DNA of 58,968 nt from Rossellomorea vietnamensis (GTDB taxonomy: Bacteria > Bacillota > Bacilli > Bacillales > Bacillaceae_B). The stretch covers positions 1-58,968 of the forward strand of contig NZ_VTEI01000008.1 in assembly GCF_008180415.1 (NCBI RefSeq), written 5' to 3'. Below are positions 51,800 through 58,968 of this stretch, in pieces; position 1 is the first letter of the stretch; each line of letters begins with the position of its first letter. The translations under genes were made by a program, and so were the position numbers. Under the pieces are notes generated by a model. The model ran no database searches. It was not told the origin of the DNA and saw only the letters and a list, made by a program, of their open reading frames with translations.

Positions 51800-52500
51800 G
51801 CAGTGTCCAGGTGTCCCTCGAGGAGTTTTCGAGGGACACCAAAAGGGCGAAAATCGAGCTCAGGTGTCCTTCGTGGAAGCCATGAGAGCCACCTGAAGTG
51901 GAAAAACAGTGTCCAGGTGTCCTTCACCGGGTTCTCGAGATACACCAAGAGCGTGTAAAAAGTACTCAGGTGTCCTTCGTGAAAGCCATGAGAGCCACCT
52001 GAAGTGGAAAAACAGTGTCCAGGTGTCCTTCACCGGGTTCTCGAGGGACCCAAAAGGGCGAAAATCGAGCTCAGGTGTCCTTCGTGGAAGCCATGAGAGC
52101 CACCTGAAGTAGAAAAACAGTGTCCAGGTGTCCTTCATAGGGTTTTCGAGGGACCCAAAAGGGCGAAAATCGAGCTCAGGTGTCCTTCGTGAAAGCCATG
52201 AGAGCCACCTGAAGTGGAAAAACAGTGTCCAGGTGTCCTTCACCGGGTTCTCGAGATACACCAAGAGCGTGTAAAAAGTACTCAGGTGTCCTTCGTGAAA
52301 GCCATGAGAGCCACCTGAAGTGGAAAAACAGTGTCCAGGTGTCCTTCACCGGGTTCTCGAGATACACCAAGAGCGTGTAAAAAGTACTCAGGTGTCCTTC
52401 GTGGAAGCCATGAGAGCCACCTGAAGTAGAAAAACAGGCCCTAGGTGTCCCTCACAGGATTTTCGAGGGACACCTTAGGGTAAAACCAGCGCCCAAGTAT
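51800..52500. repeat. 53-bp tandem array C (13 units, dimeric)
   Basis: CAGGTGTCC anchors begin at 51808, 51861, 51914, 51967, 52020, 52072, 52125, 52177, 52230, 52283, 52336, 52389 and 52442: ten intervals of 53 bp and two of 52. Two subunit types alternate (TTCACCGGGTTCTCGAG versus TTCGTGAAAGCCATGAGAGC), giving a 105-106 bp higher-order repeat. Edge units have near-perfect hairpins: GGTGTCCCTCGA/TCGAGGGACACC (51810) and AGGTGTCCCTC/GAGGGACACCT (52443). Nothing else is found up to the helD region. Confidence 0.97.
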
Positions 52501-52659
52501 GTGACCCTAACACCGTAATAACATGTAATCCATCTTTTCCGAGAATAGTTATTGTATTCGTTCCATTTTTCTGATAATATGTTCTTCTGCTCACTAAAAC
52601 GCCTACATAATTGTCAACTTTCTCCATTGCGGCTGAAATCACATGGAAAGGAGAAATAC

Positions 52660-54930
52660 ATGACGAACGAAACTCAATACCACCCCGATTTTCTTAAGGA
52701 AAAAGACAGGCTCGAATTTACGAAACGCTACATCGATGTTGTCATTCAAACTGCCCAGACAAGCAAAGACAAATTCAAAGAGAATATTGAAAGTGCCTTT
52801 GGTGATGTCGACTGGCTGGAGTCTTCCGCCGCCTACATTGATATCCTGACCAACGCCAGCTTTTTCGAGATGTCGAAGGAAGAGTTGGAAGCGCTTCTTA
52901 AAGCCAAGAAGAAACCTTATTTCGCCAGGATTGATTTTAAGCATGACGATTCCGAGGAAGAAGAAAGGCATTATATCGGAAAGACGTCGCTTTATCAGCG
53001 TGAAAACCAGGAGCAAATCATTGTCGACTGGCGCTCACCGATTGCAAACCTTTATTATGAGGGGCGAATTGGGGAGGTGTCTTACGAAGCTGAAGATGAA
53101 ACCTACCAGGGCAGCCTTTCTTTGAAGAGACAGTATATGATTGAGGACGGCAGCCTGGAAGAAATCCGGGATATTGACTTGACCACTACTGATGAACTGC
53201 TTCAAGAGTCGCTTTCGAAAAGCTCCAGCAACCGCTTGACTGAAATCATTTCCACCATTCAGGAGGAACAGAACCGGATCATCCGTGCTGATCTGAATAA
53301 GCCAATTATTGTCCAGGGAGCTGCGGGAAGTGGAAAAACAACTATTGCCCTTCACAGGATTTCCTATTTTATCTATAACTACAAACAGCATTTCGATCCG
53401 CGTCAGCTGATGATTCTTGCACCCAGCAATCTGTTCATTGACTATATCTCGGAGGCTCTGCCAGAACTTGGAGTGGAAAGGGTGCGCCAGACGACCTTCA
53501 GTGATTACGTCATGACCTGCCTTGAAAAAGAACTGAAGCTCGCTGAAGATAACAAGTTGATTCGTCTGATTGAAAAAACGGATGAGGAAGCCAAGCAGGC
53601 CGCCTGGATATCCGGCTGGAAAGGTTCAAAGGATTTCAGAAAAATCCTTGATGCCTATATTGCTGAAATTGAAACCAGATTTTATCCAGAAGAGGATTTT
53701 GTCATCGATAAGTACCGGCTTTTCTCTGCGAAGAAATTCACCTCTCTTCTGAAAGATGACTACACGTATATGCCCCTCTATAGAAGAGTTGAAAAATTGA
53801 AACTGCTGCTGCAAAGCTATGTGCGTTCCAATAAGAAGATAATGGTTGATAAAGTGGAGAAATTTTTTGATGAAAAGATTGAAAAAGCACTCTACCACAA
53901 GAAATACGCTGCCAATCGAAAAGAGTATATTTCCAAAGCCTTGGATAAAAAAGCGGAAAGAATGAAGAATGTCCAAAAGTCGATCAGAACAGGCCTGACT
54001 CAGTACATGAAGCAATTTGAGAAAAAATCACTCTTTCGATATTATGAAGAATTATTCTCGGATTGGGATAAACTCGTTCATTATAGTAATGGAAAACTGT
54101 CGTCTGCACAGGCAAGGGAAATTTGTGAATACACATTGAAAAAGTTAAAGAAAAAAACCTTTGAGATGGAAGACCTTGCTCCTCTGCTGTATCTGCAGAC
54201 TGCTCTTTACGGGATTGATTCTTTTTATAAAGCTAAAAATGTTGTCATTGATGAAGCTCAGGATTACAGTTACTTGCAGCTGTATGCACTGAAAACCGCA
54301 TTGCAAACGGACATGTTTACCCTTGTCGGGGACCTTGCCCAAGGGATTCATTCCTACCGGGGATTAGAATCATGGGAGCCCGTTTACAAAGAGATCTTTC
54401 CGCGTGCCACCTATACGGAGCTGCAAAAAAGCTACAGAACCACGATTGAAATTATGGAAGAAGCCAATAAACTGTTAAAAAAACTGCCCAATGACTTTCC
54501 ACAAGTCACACCGGTTGTCAGGCATGGAAATAAGCCAGAATTCTTCTCTTATACAGAGGAAGAAGAATTAACAGAGAGGCTGTCCAAGCTGATTTCCGAG
54601 CTGAGGGAAGAAGATGATTTCAAGACCTTTGCTGTAATAGGCAAAACAATGAGGGACTGTGAAAAGATTGCCTCCCTTTTGGAAAAGAGATTTCCTGAAG
54701 GAGTGAAGCTTCTTGCCGAACAGGAAAGCATTCCTAAAAATAAGATAGTCGTCGTTCCTTCCTATCTATCAAAAGGGCTCGAGTTTGATGCTGTCATCAT
54801 TGCCTCAATAGATGAACAATATAAAGAAGAAAACGAGCTTGATATTAAACTTTTATATGTTGGAATGACCAGGCCTCTGCACAGGCTTTATTTTTTCGGA
54901 AAAGATAAAGCTGACTTTTTGTTGGAATAA
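52660..54930 (+). CDS. helD: HelD, RNA polymerase-recycling motor (UvrD-like)
   Basis: 756 residues, close to B. subtilis HelD. The helical N-terminal arm (TKRYIDVVIQTAQTSKDKFK) that inserts into RNA polymerase is followed by a UvrD/Rep-type motor with Walker A QGAAGSGKTTIALHR (about 218-232), a Walker B-like VVIDEAQDYS and the late motif SYLSKGLEFDAVIIAS. It frees stalled RNA polymerase from DNA and is not an ordinary helicase. ATG 52660 with AAAGGAG 8 bp upstream; the frame extends upstream to 52552 without a site. Confidence 0.95.
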   Translation: MTNETQYHPDFLKEKDRLEFTKRYIDVVIQTAQTSKDKFKENIESAFGDVDWLESSAAYIDILTNASFFEMSKEELEALLKAKKKPYFARIDFKHDDSEEEERHYIGKTSLYQRENQEQIIVDWRSPIANLYYEGRIGEVSYEAEDETYQGSLSLKRQYMIEDGSLEEIRDIDLTTTDELLQESLSKSSSNRLTEIISTIQEEQNRIIRADLNKPIIVQGAAGSGKTTIALHRISYFIYNYKQHFDPRQLMILAPSNLFIDYISEALPELGVERVRQTTFSDYVMTCLEKELKLAEDNKLIRLIEKTDEEAKQAAWISGWKGSKDFRKILDAYIAEIETRFYPEEDFVIDKYRLFSAKKFTSLLKDDYTYMPLYRRVEKLKLLLQSYVRSNKKIMVDKVEKFFDEKIEKALYHKKYAANRKEYISKALDKKAERMKNVQKSIRTGLTQYMKQFEKKSLFRYYEELFSDWDKLVHYSNGKLSSAQAREICEYTLKKLKKKTFEMEDLAPLLYLQTALYGIDSFYKAKNVVIDEAQDYSYLQLYALKTALQTDMFTLVGDLAQGIHSYRGLESWEPVYKEIFPRATYTELQKSYRTTIEIMEEANKLLKKLPNDFPQVTPVVRHGNKPEFFSYTEEEELTERLSKLISELREEDDFKTFAVIGKTMRDCEKIASLLEKRFPEGVKLLAEQESIPKNKIVVVPSYLSKGLEFDAVIIASIDEQYKEENELDIKLLYVGMTRPLHRLYFFGKDKADFLLE

Positions 54931-54979
54931 AACAATCCTGGGATGCAGAACGAACGGGATTACTAGAGTGTGAAAAAAT

Positions 54980-55016
54980 CGTCCTTTCCTGTCAGCCGGG
55001 AGAGGGCATTTTTTTA
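54980..55016 (+). terminator. Terminator after helD
   Basis: TCCTTTCC/GGAGAGGG (with one G-T) and ATTTTTT. Confidence 0.75.
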
Positions 55017-55064
55017 GCGTTTTCATGACAGGATTTGTACAATAGAAAAAAGGAGGTAATGCAA

Positions 55065-55895
55065 ATGGTTAAGAATCTACAAAGCACTTTTAAGCTTCAT
55101 AACGGGGTGGAAATTCCTTATCTCGGTCTGGGAGTCTATCAAATGGAAGACCACGACGAAGCAGTCAGTGCTATCAAAACGGCAATAAATTTAGGATACA
55201 AATCAATCGACACAGCTTCTCTCTATAATAATGAGGAAAGCGTCGGCCAAGCTGTAAAAGAATCCTCAGTCGGAAGGGAAAACCTGTACATTACTTCCAA
55301 GGTGTGGAATACTGACCAAGGCTATGATAGTACGTTAAGAGCCTTTGAAGACAGCCTGAAAAAGCTGGACATGGATTACCTTGATCTCTATTTGATCCAC
55401 TGGCCTGTGGCCGGGAAATACCAAGACACCTGGAAAGCTCTTGAGCGGCTGTATGAGGAAGGAACTGTCAAGGCGATAGGTGTCAGCAACTTCAAGGAAC
55501 ATCACTTGAATGACTTAATGAATGCAAGCAATGAAAAGCCGGTCATTAACCAAGTGGAACTTCATCCACGATTAAGTCAGCAGTCACTAAGAGAATACTG
55601 CCACAATCACAGCATTGCGGTAGAAGCATGGTCACCGATTGCAAGAGGAAAACTTCTTGAGGAACCGACTTTAAACCATATCGCAGATAAACATGGTAAA
55701 ACACCGGCGCAGGTCATTCTTCGCTGGCACTTGCAAAATAATACCATCATCATTCCAAAATCAATCCACGCAAACCGAATGAAAGAAAACAGTGAGATCT
55801 TTGACTTCAGTCTTACGCTCGAAGACATGACTCAAATCAACTCACTTAATATGGACGAAAGATTCGGGGCCGATCCCGATAATTTTGATTTTTAA
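55065..55895 (+). CDS. Aldo/keto reductase (YvgN/YtbE type)
   Basis: 276 residues, (beta/alpha)8 AKR. The catalytic tetrad is visible: Asp in SIDTASLYNN (Tyr in same block), Lys in YITSKVWN, His in LIHWPV. NADPH tail motif IPKSIHANRMKEN. It reduces aldehydes such as methylglyoxal with NADPH. ATG 55065 has AGGAGG 8 bp upstream; the ATG at 55059 is too near that site. Hairpin after it at 55905. Confidence 0.93.
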   Translation: MVKNLQSTFKLHNGVEIPYLGLGVYQMEDHDEAVSAIKTAINLGYKSIDTASLYNNEESVGQAVKESSVGRENLYITSKVWNTDQGYDSTLRAFEDSLKKLDMDYLDLYLIHWPVAGKYQDTWKALERLYEEGTVKAIGVSNFKEHHLNDLMNASNEKPVINQVELHPRLSQQSLREYCHNHSIAVEAWSPIARGKLLEEPTLNHIADKHGKTPAQVILRWHLQNNTIIIPKSIHANRMKENSEIFDFSLTLEDMTQINSLNMDERFGADPDNFDF

Positions 55896-55904
55896 ACTTT
55901 ACAG

Positions 55905-55946
55905 CATCAAAAGCGCTGAGAGGGACTGTCCTTCTCAGCGCTTTAA
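55905..55946. terminator. Hairpin after the aldo/keto reductase
   Basis: AAAGCGCTGAGA/TCTCAGCGCTTT, 12 bp, no clear T-run. The complement of its arm and loop (GGACAGTCCCTCTCAGCGC) occurs also at 39018. Confidence 0.7.
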
Positions 55947-55986
55947 CGTATAAACGTGCTATAGCAAAATTATTTAATTTTCTTAT

Positions 55987-56016
55987 TTGACAGACAAGCT
56001 TCATAAGCGATATAAT
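55987..56016 (+). promoter_or_regulatory. Strong promoter for the WrbA-like gene
   Basis: TTGACA at 55987-55992 and TATAAT at 56011-56016, 18-bp spacing. Leader of about 165 nt precedes the gene start. Confidence 0.8.
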
Positions 56017-56035
56017 TATCTCGAATTAAAGATAA
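56016..56035. promoter_or_regulatory. MhqR-like operator over the promoter start
   Basis: TTATCTCGAATTAAAGATAA: imperfect palindrome whose arms TTATCT/AGATAA and central CGAATT resemble the MhqR (TATCTCGAATTCGAGATA-type) operator of B. subtilis. Directly overlaps the -10/transcription start. Confidence 0.5.
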
Positions 56036-56136
56036 ATATTTTCGTGATAAATGAACTCATATAGTTTATTGCGGGCTACATAGGGAATTGTAATAGGTAG
56101 CGAATGGGTCTAGAACCTAGATGTATTGGAAAGAAT

Positions 56137-56156
56137 TTAACCTGTCACCAGGTTAA
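56137..56156. promoter_or_regulatory. Inverted repeat in the WrbA leader
   Basis: TTAACCTG-TCAC-CAGGTTAA, perfect 8-bp arms, 32 bp before the start. Could be a second operator or an RNA hairpin that shields the site. Confidence 0.45.
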
Positions 56157-56188
56157 AAATATAGAGAAGGAAAAGGAGAGATTTTAAA

Positions 56189-56794
56189 ATGACAAATATC
56201 GCGGTAATTTACTACAGTTCTACTGGTACTAACTATCAACTTGCACAATGGGCAGAAGAGGCAGCTAAAGAAGCAGGTGCAGAAGTAAAACTATTAAGAG
56301 TTGAAGAAATCGCACCAGAAGCAGCTATTTCTTCCAACCCGGCTTGGAAACAGCATCTTGAAAACACAAAAGACGTACCTGTAGCAACTACAGACGATCT
56401 TGAGTGGGCAGATGGAATCATTTTCAGTGTACCAACACGTTACGGAAACGTTCCTGGCCAAGTTAAGCAATTCCTTGATTCCACAGGCGGACTTTGGGCA
56501 CAAGGCAAACTTGCGAATAAAGTAGTGAGCGGAATGTCTTCAGCTGCCAACCCGCACGGCGGCCAAGAACAAACCATCCTTGCCCTTTACACAACTATGA
56601 TGCACTGGGGAGCAATCCTTGCTGCACCAGGTTACACTGACCCAGTATTATTCGCAGCTGGCGGAAACCCATACGGCACAAGTGTAACAGTCGATCAGGA
56701 AGGAAACATGGTCGAAGATGTGCAAGCAGCTGTCAAGCATCAGGCAAAACGTACTGTAGCTGTAACAGAAGCTGTGAAAAACGGTTTAAAATAA
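56189..56794 (+). CDS. wrbA: WrbA-like NAD(P)H:quinone oxidoreductase
   Basis: 201 residues, flavodoxin-fold. Begins NIAVIYYSSTGTNYQLAQWA (FMN phosphate loop SSTGTNYQ), has GIIFSVPTRYGNVPGQVKQF and GGNPYGTSVTVDQEGN, with SSAANPHGGQEQTILALYTT as the WrbA-like flavin site. It reduces quinones by two electrons and protects from oxidative or quinone stress. ATG 56189 with AAAAGGAGA upstream. MhqR-type control of the promoter (56016) fits a quinone-response role. A strong bidirectional terminator follows. Confidence 0.93.
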   Translation: MTNIAVIYYSSTGTNYQLAQWAEEAAKEAGAEVKLLRVEEIAPEAAISSNPAWKQHLENTKDVPVATTDDLEWADGIIFSVPTRYGNVPGQVKQFLDSTGGLWAQGKLANKVVSGMSSAANPHGGQEQTILALYTTMMHWGAILAAPGYTDPVLFAAGGNPYGTSVTVDQEGNMVEDVQAAVKHQAKRTVAVTEAVKNGLK

Positions 56795-56799
56795 TCGAT

Positions 56800-56842
56800 T
56801 TATAAAAAAACAGGTATCCGATGGGATGCCTGTTTTTTTGTG
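56800..56842. terminator. Bidirectional terminator between wrbA-like and yhcT
   Basis: AAAAAAACAGGTATCC/GGATGCCTGTTTTTTT with a short loop. Confidence 0.95.
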
Positions 56843-56854
56843 TCTGTAAGCTGC

Positions 56855-57766
56855 TTATAGATCAAAGAATACAGTGAAGAGTGGATCTTCATCTAAAAAA
56901 GGAGCCTCCAGAGATATCTTTTCCTCAGTCAGCGGGTGAAGCAGCTCAATATACTTTGCATGAAGGGCCTGCCTCTTTACGATTGATTTTCCTCCGTACA
57001 GCGTGTCCCCCGCAAGATGGTGTCCGATTGCACTCATATGAACTCTGATTTGATGGGTCCTTCCAGTATCCAGAACCAGTTGCACAAGACTCAGCCCTTT
57101 GGTTTCATTGAGTTGCAGGACTTGATAATGAGTAGTGGCAGCCTGGCCGGATGGAGAAACCCGCCGGCGCGTATTATGGTGCCTGTCCCGGCCGATTGCC
57201 TGGTTGATGGTGCCTTTCTTCGTTTTCATTAACCCCTGGACGATTGCCCAATAGGTTCTTTTAATTTTTCTTTCCGCAAGAAGGCGGTCTAAAATCCCTT
57301 TGACCAAAGCATGCTTGGCGAAAATAACAGCCCCTGTTGTATCCCGGTCCAGCCGGTGGATATGCTGTACCTCTGCTTTTTCCCCATTTTGCTGAAGATG
57401 CCAGGCAACGGCATTGGCAAGAGCGTCTTTTTCCACTGCCGGATCATTGGGATGTGTATTCATCCCGGCTGGCTTATTGACAATCAGCAAATGCTCATCC
57501 TCGTAAAGTACATGCAGCGGTATCTCTGCTGGGATGACTCCATAATCTTTTTCCTCGATTGAGAAGTGAAGTTTATCTCCTTTTCTGAGTGGATATGTCC
57601 AATTCACGGGCACTCCATTTAACGTGACCGCTTTGTCCATCCTCAGCTGATGAACTGTTTTTTTGGGAGCCTGCCAAACCTCCCGCATCAACGCTTCGGC
57701 TGTAACATTCTCCCATTTAGAGGGAATGGAAATAGTAAAATTAGGTCCTTTAACCTGTTCATTCAT
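56855..57766 (-). CDS. yhcT: RluA-family pseudouridine synthase (YhcT)
   Basis: 303 residues. The catalytic Asp lies in IHRLDRDTTGAVIFAKHA; other RluA blocks are LLIVNKPAGMNTHP and LDTGRTHQIRVHMSAIGHHL. The first 75 residues form an S4-like/RluD N-terminal domain. It isomerises specific uridines in rRNA or tRNA to pseudouridine. ATG 57766 with AAAGGAG 7 bp upstream; a TTG just before it is ignored. It lies next to the yhcU homologue as in B. subtilis. Confidence 0.93.
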   Translation of the reverse strand: MNEQVKGPNFTISIPSKWENVTAEALMREVWQAPKKTVHQLRMDKAVTLNGVPVNWTYPLRKGDKLHFSIEEKDYGVIPAEIPLHVLYEDEHLLIVNKPAGMNTHPNDPAVEKDALANAVAWHLQQNGEKAEVQHIHRLDRDTTGAVIFAKHALVKGILDRLLAERKIKRTYWAIVQGLMKTKKGTINQAIGRDRHHNTRRRVSPSGQAATTHYQVLQLNETKGLSLVQLVLDTGRTHQIRVHMSAIGHHLAGDTLYGGKSIVKRQALHAKYIELLHPLTEEKISLEAPFLDEDPLFTVFFDL

Positions 57767-57940
57767 CAAAAAACTCCTTTTTTCACTGTGTTAGCGCTGT
57801 TATGTAGGTATATATTCCTTTAAAACATTTAGTTCTGATGTCACCATGGCTATAATTACCACCCGGAAAGAACTATATTTATGGTATTCTAAGATTAACT
57901 ATTACATAGAGATGACAAACGTTACAAAGGTGGGTTAAAA

Positions 57941-58336
57941 GTGAAAATCCTATTGGCCTCCACAGAGGAACAGGAAGAAACCATTCAAGAACTTATTACG
58001 TATATTTATTGTACTATTTTCCCTCGTTATTTTACAGATGATGAAATCGAGCAATTTGAACAGCTTGAAGTATTACATACGGATACGGATTACACTAGGT
58101 ATAACGGTACCTTAAAAGAAGCATTCCAAGTAATCTCGAGTCTTCAGACGCTTATCTCCTTAATCGAGGCGGATATGACCAAATCCGATTACGAGGAAAT
58201 GTACGACCATAATCTATCTATCCTAAAGAGCTTCAATCTCTTCTTCCCATTTGATCTGAATCATTTCCGGGATTGCTTCAGCTACGAAGACAAGGTCAGT
58301 GTGTACGCCAAGCCGGCCAACCAGCTGCTTGTTTAA
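57941..58336 (+). CDS. yhcU: YhcU-family (DUF5365) protein
   Basis: 131 residues, single-domain, acidic. Starts MKILLASTEEQEETIQELIT, with TIFPRYFTDDEIEQFEQLEV, and DYEEMYDHNLSILKSFNLFF; this matches my recall of YhcU/DUF5365. Start GTG 57941 with AAAGGTGGG 7 bp upstream. It is divergent from yhcT, as in B. subtilis. Function unknown. Confidence 0.82.
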   Translation: MKILLASTEEQEETIQELITYIYCTIFPRYFTDDEIEQFEQLEVLHTDTDYTRYNGTLKEAFQVISSLQTLISLIEADMTKSDYEEMYDHNLSILKSFNLFFPFDLNHFRDCFSYEDKVSVYAKPANQLLV

Positions 58337-58467
58337 AAAAATTCGTTAAGTGTGAATAAAAGATGTGTATAGGAGCATACTATTAGATAATCAAGAAGAG
58401 ATCTTCACCAATCTCTTCATTGATTCATCTTGTAATTCTCCTCTATATTCTGCTTCGGCAGGATGAT

Positions 58468-58505
58468 CGACCACTGAGTGTTTTTGCTTGGTGGTTTTTT
58501 TTGTT
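58468..58505 (+). terminator. Terminator after yhcU
   Basis: ACCACTGAG/CTTGGTGGT stem (one mismatch) with TTTTTTTT. Array E begins about 17 bp later. Confidence 0.8.
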
Positions 58506-58521
58506 GGTTTTGGAGGAAGTG

Positions 58522-58968
58522 CGGATAGCGGTGGTAGAGGTAATAAGAGTTACCAAGCCAGCACTAAAACCTGGATTAGAACGTAAACACAATACTAAAA
58601 AGAGTAATCAAGATTATAGTAGGGTGATTAGAACGTAAACACAATACTAAAAAGAGTAATCAAGATTATAGTAGGGTGATTAGAGCGTAAACACTATACT
58701 AAAAAGAATAATCAAGATTATAATATGGTGATTAGCACGTAAACACTATAGTAAAAAGAGTAATCAAGGTTATAGTAGGGTGATTAGAGCGTAAACACTA
58801 TACTAAAAAGAGTAATCAAGATTATAGTAGGGTGATTAGAGCGTAAACACTATACTAAAAAGAGTAATCAAGATTATAATATGGTGATTAGAGCGTAATC
58901 ACTATACTAAAAAGAGTAATCAAGATTATAGTAGGGTGATTAGAACGTAAACACTATACTAAATAGAG
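58522..58968. repeat. 52-bp tandem array E (8 units, truncated by window end)
   Basis: GATTAGAGCGTAAACAC-type units start at 58574, 58626, 58678, 58730, 58782, 58834, 58886 and 58938, every interval exactly 52 bp. A degenerate unit precedes at 58522 (TAATAAGAGTTACCAAG resembling TAAAAAGAGTAATCAAG). TGATTA pairs with TAATCA, or ACTATA with TATAGT in alternation. AT-rich, unlike array A. The array continues beyond the window. Confidence 0.97.

Noticed and set aside
51728..52370. Open frames on both strands through array C
   Set aside because: Same reason: they are translations of 53-bp repeats (53 is not a multiple of 3).
52552..52659. Longer start for helD
   Set aside because: No site; HelD N-terminus matches the ATG at 52660.

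Overview
The window is chromosomal DNA from an endospore-forming member of the Bacillaceae. Evidence: the end of an rRNA operon with a 16-tRNA cluster of Bacillus type, strong AGGAGG ribosome-binding sites, cre sites, and Bacillus/spore genes (prkA, yhbH, a CotF-type coat protein, mscL, helD, the yhcT-yhcU pair, and a Mistic homologue). I cannot name a species; Mesobacillus/Cytobacillus-like bacteria are possible, but this is only an inference.

Layout. 1-2388: 3' end of 23S rRNA, 5S rRNA behind its own promoter-like sequence, and 16 tRNAs ending in a terminator. 2903-13376: a carbohydrate cluster with two ABC permeases and a lipoprotein binding protein (no ATPase, so probably a shared MsmX-type ATPase), a YesM/YesN-type two-component system, then ThuA-like, two Gfo/Idh/MocA dehydrogenases and a sugar-phosphate isomerase/epimerase-type protein. 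No kinase or glycoside hydrolase is present, which fits an oxidative (3-keto-sugar) route. 13400-17320: a looser, AT-rich stretch with an acetyltransferase, a signal peptidase, an SDR lacking its catalytic lysine, and a frameshifted plus an intact YciI-like gene. 17575-33300: housekeeping and accessory genes (class I aldolase, phosphotransferase, QueG, two MFS exporters with a TetR regulator, Nudix, GltS-type symporter, Mistic, GDPD, amidase, TrmL). 33370-41810: nitro/FMN reductase, prkA and yhbH split by a 1 kb repeat array, phosphotransferase, proC, coat protein. 42030-58336: SIMPL protein, Pro/Gly-rich protein, ldh with a Rex-type operator, NCS2 purine permease, RocB-like peptidase, nitroreductase, two membrane proteins, mscL, helD, an aldo/keto reductase, a WrbA-like flavoprotein, and the yhcT/yhcU pair.

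The most unusual signal is a set of six intergenic tandem-repeat arrays (about 20337-20820, 36449-37490, 44646-44857, 48083-48440, 51800-52500 and 58522 to the window end). Their sequences are unrelated to each other, yet all have the same unit length of 52-53 bp (rarely 51), which is about five helical turns. Each unit contains an inverted repeat able to form a hairpin, every array lies just beyond the 3' end of a gene (five of the six right behind a recognisable terminator), and several have degenerate edge units still in register. Units are not multiples of three and encode nothing conserved. This looks like a family defined by architecture rather than sequence, and I have not seen it described.

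Two other dispersed repeat families are present: a Bacillus-type 'GGAGCGGAAATC' element (17396, 21776, 31652, perhaps 28108) and a separate ~75 bp repeat (2719, 24006). Several very small membrane-protein ORFs with good ribosome-binding sites (15063, 34168, 49525, and 16380 with less support) are also listed.
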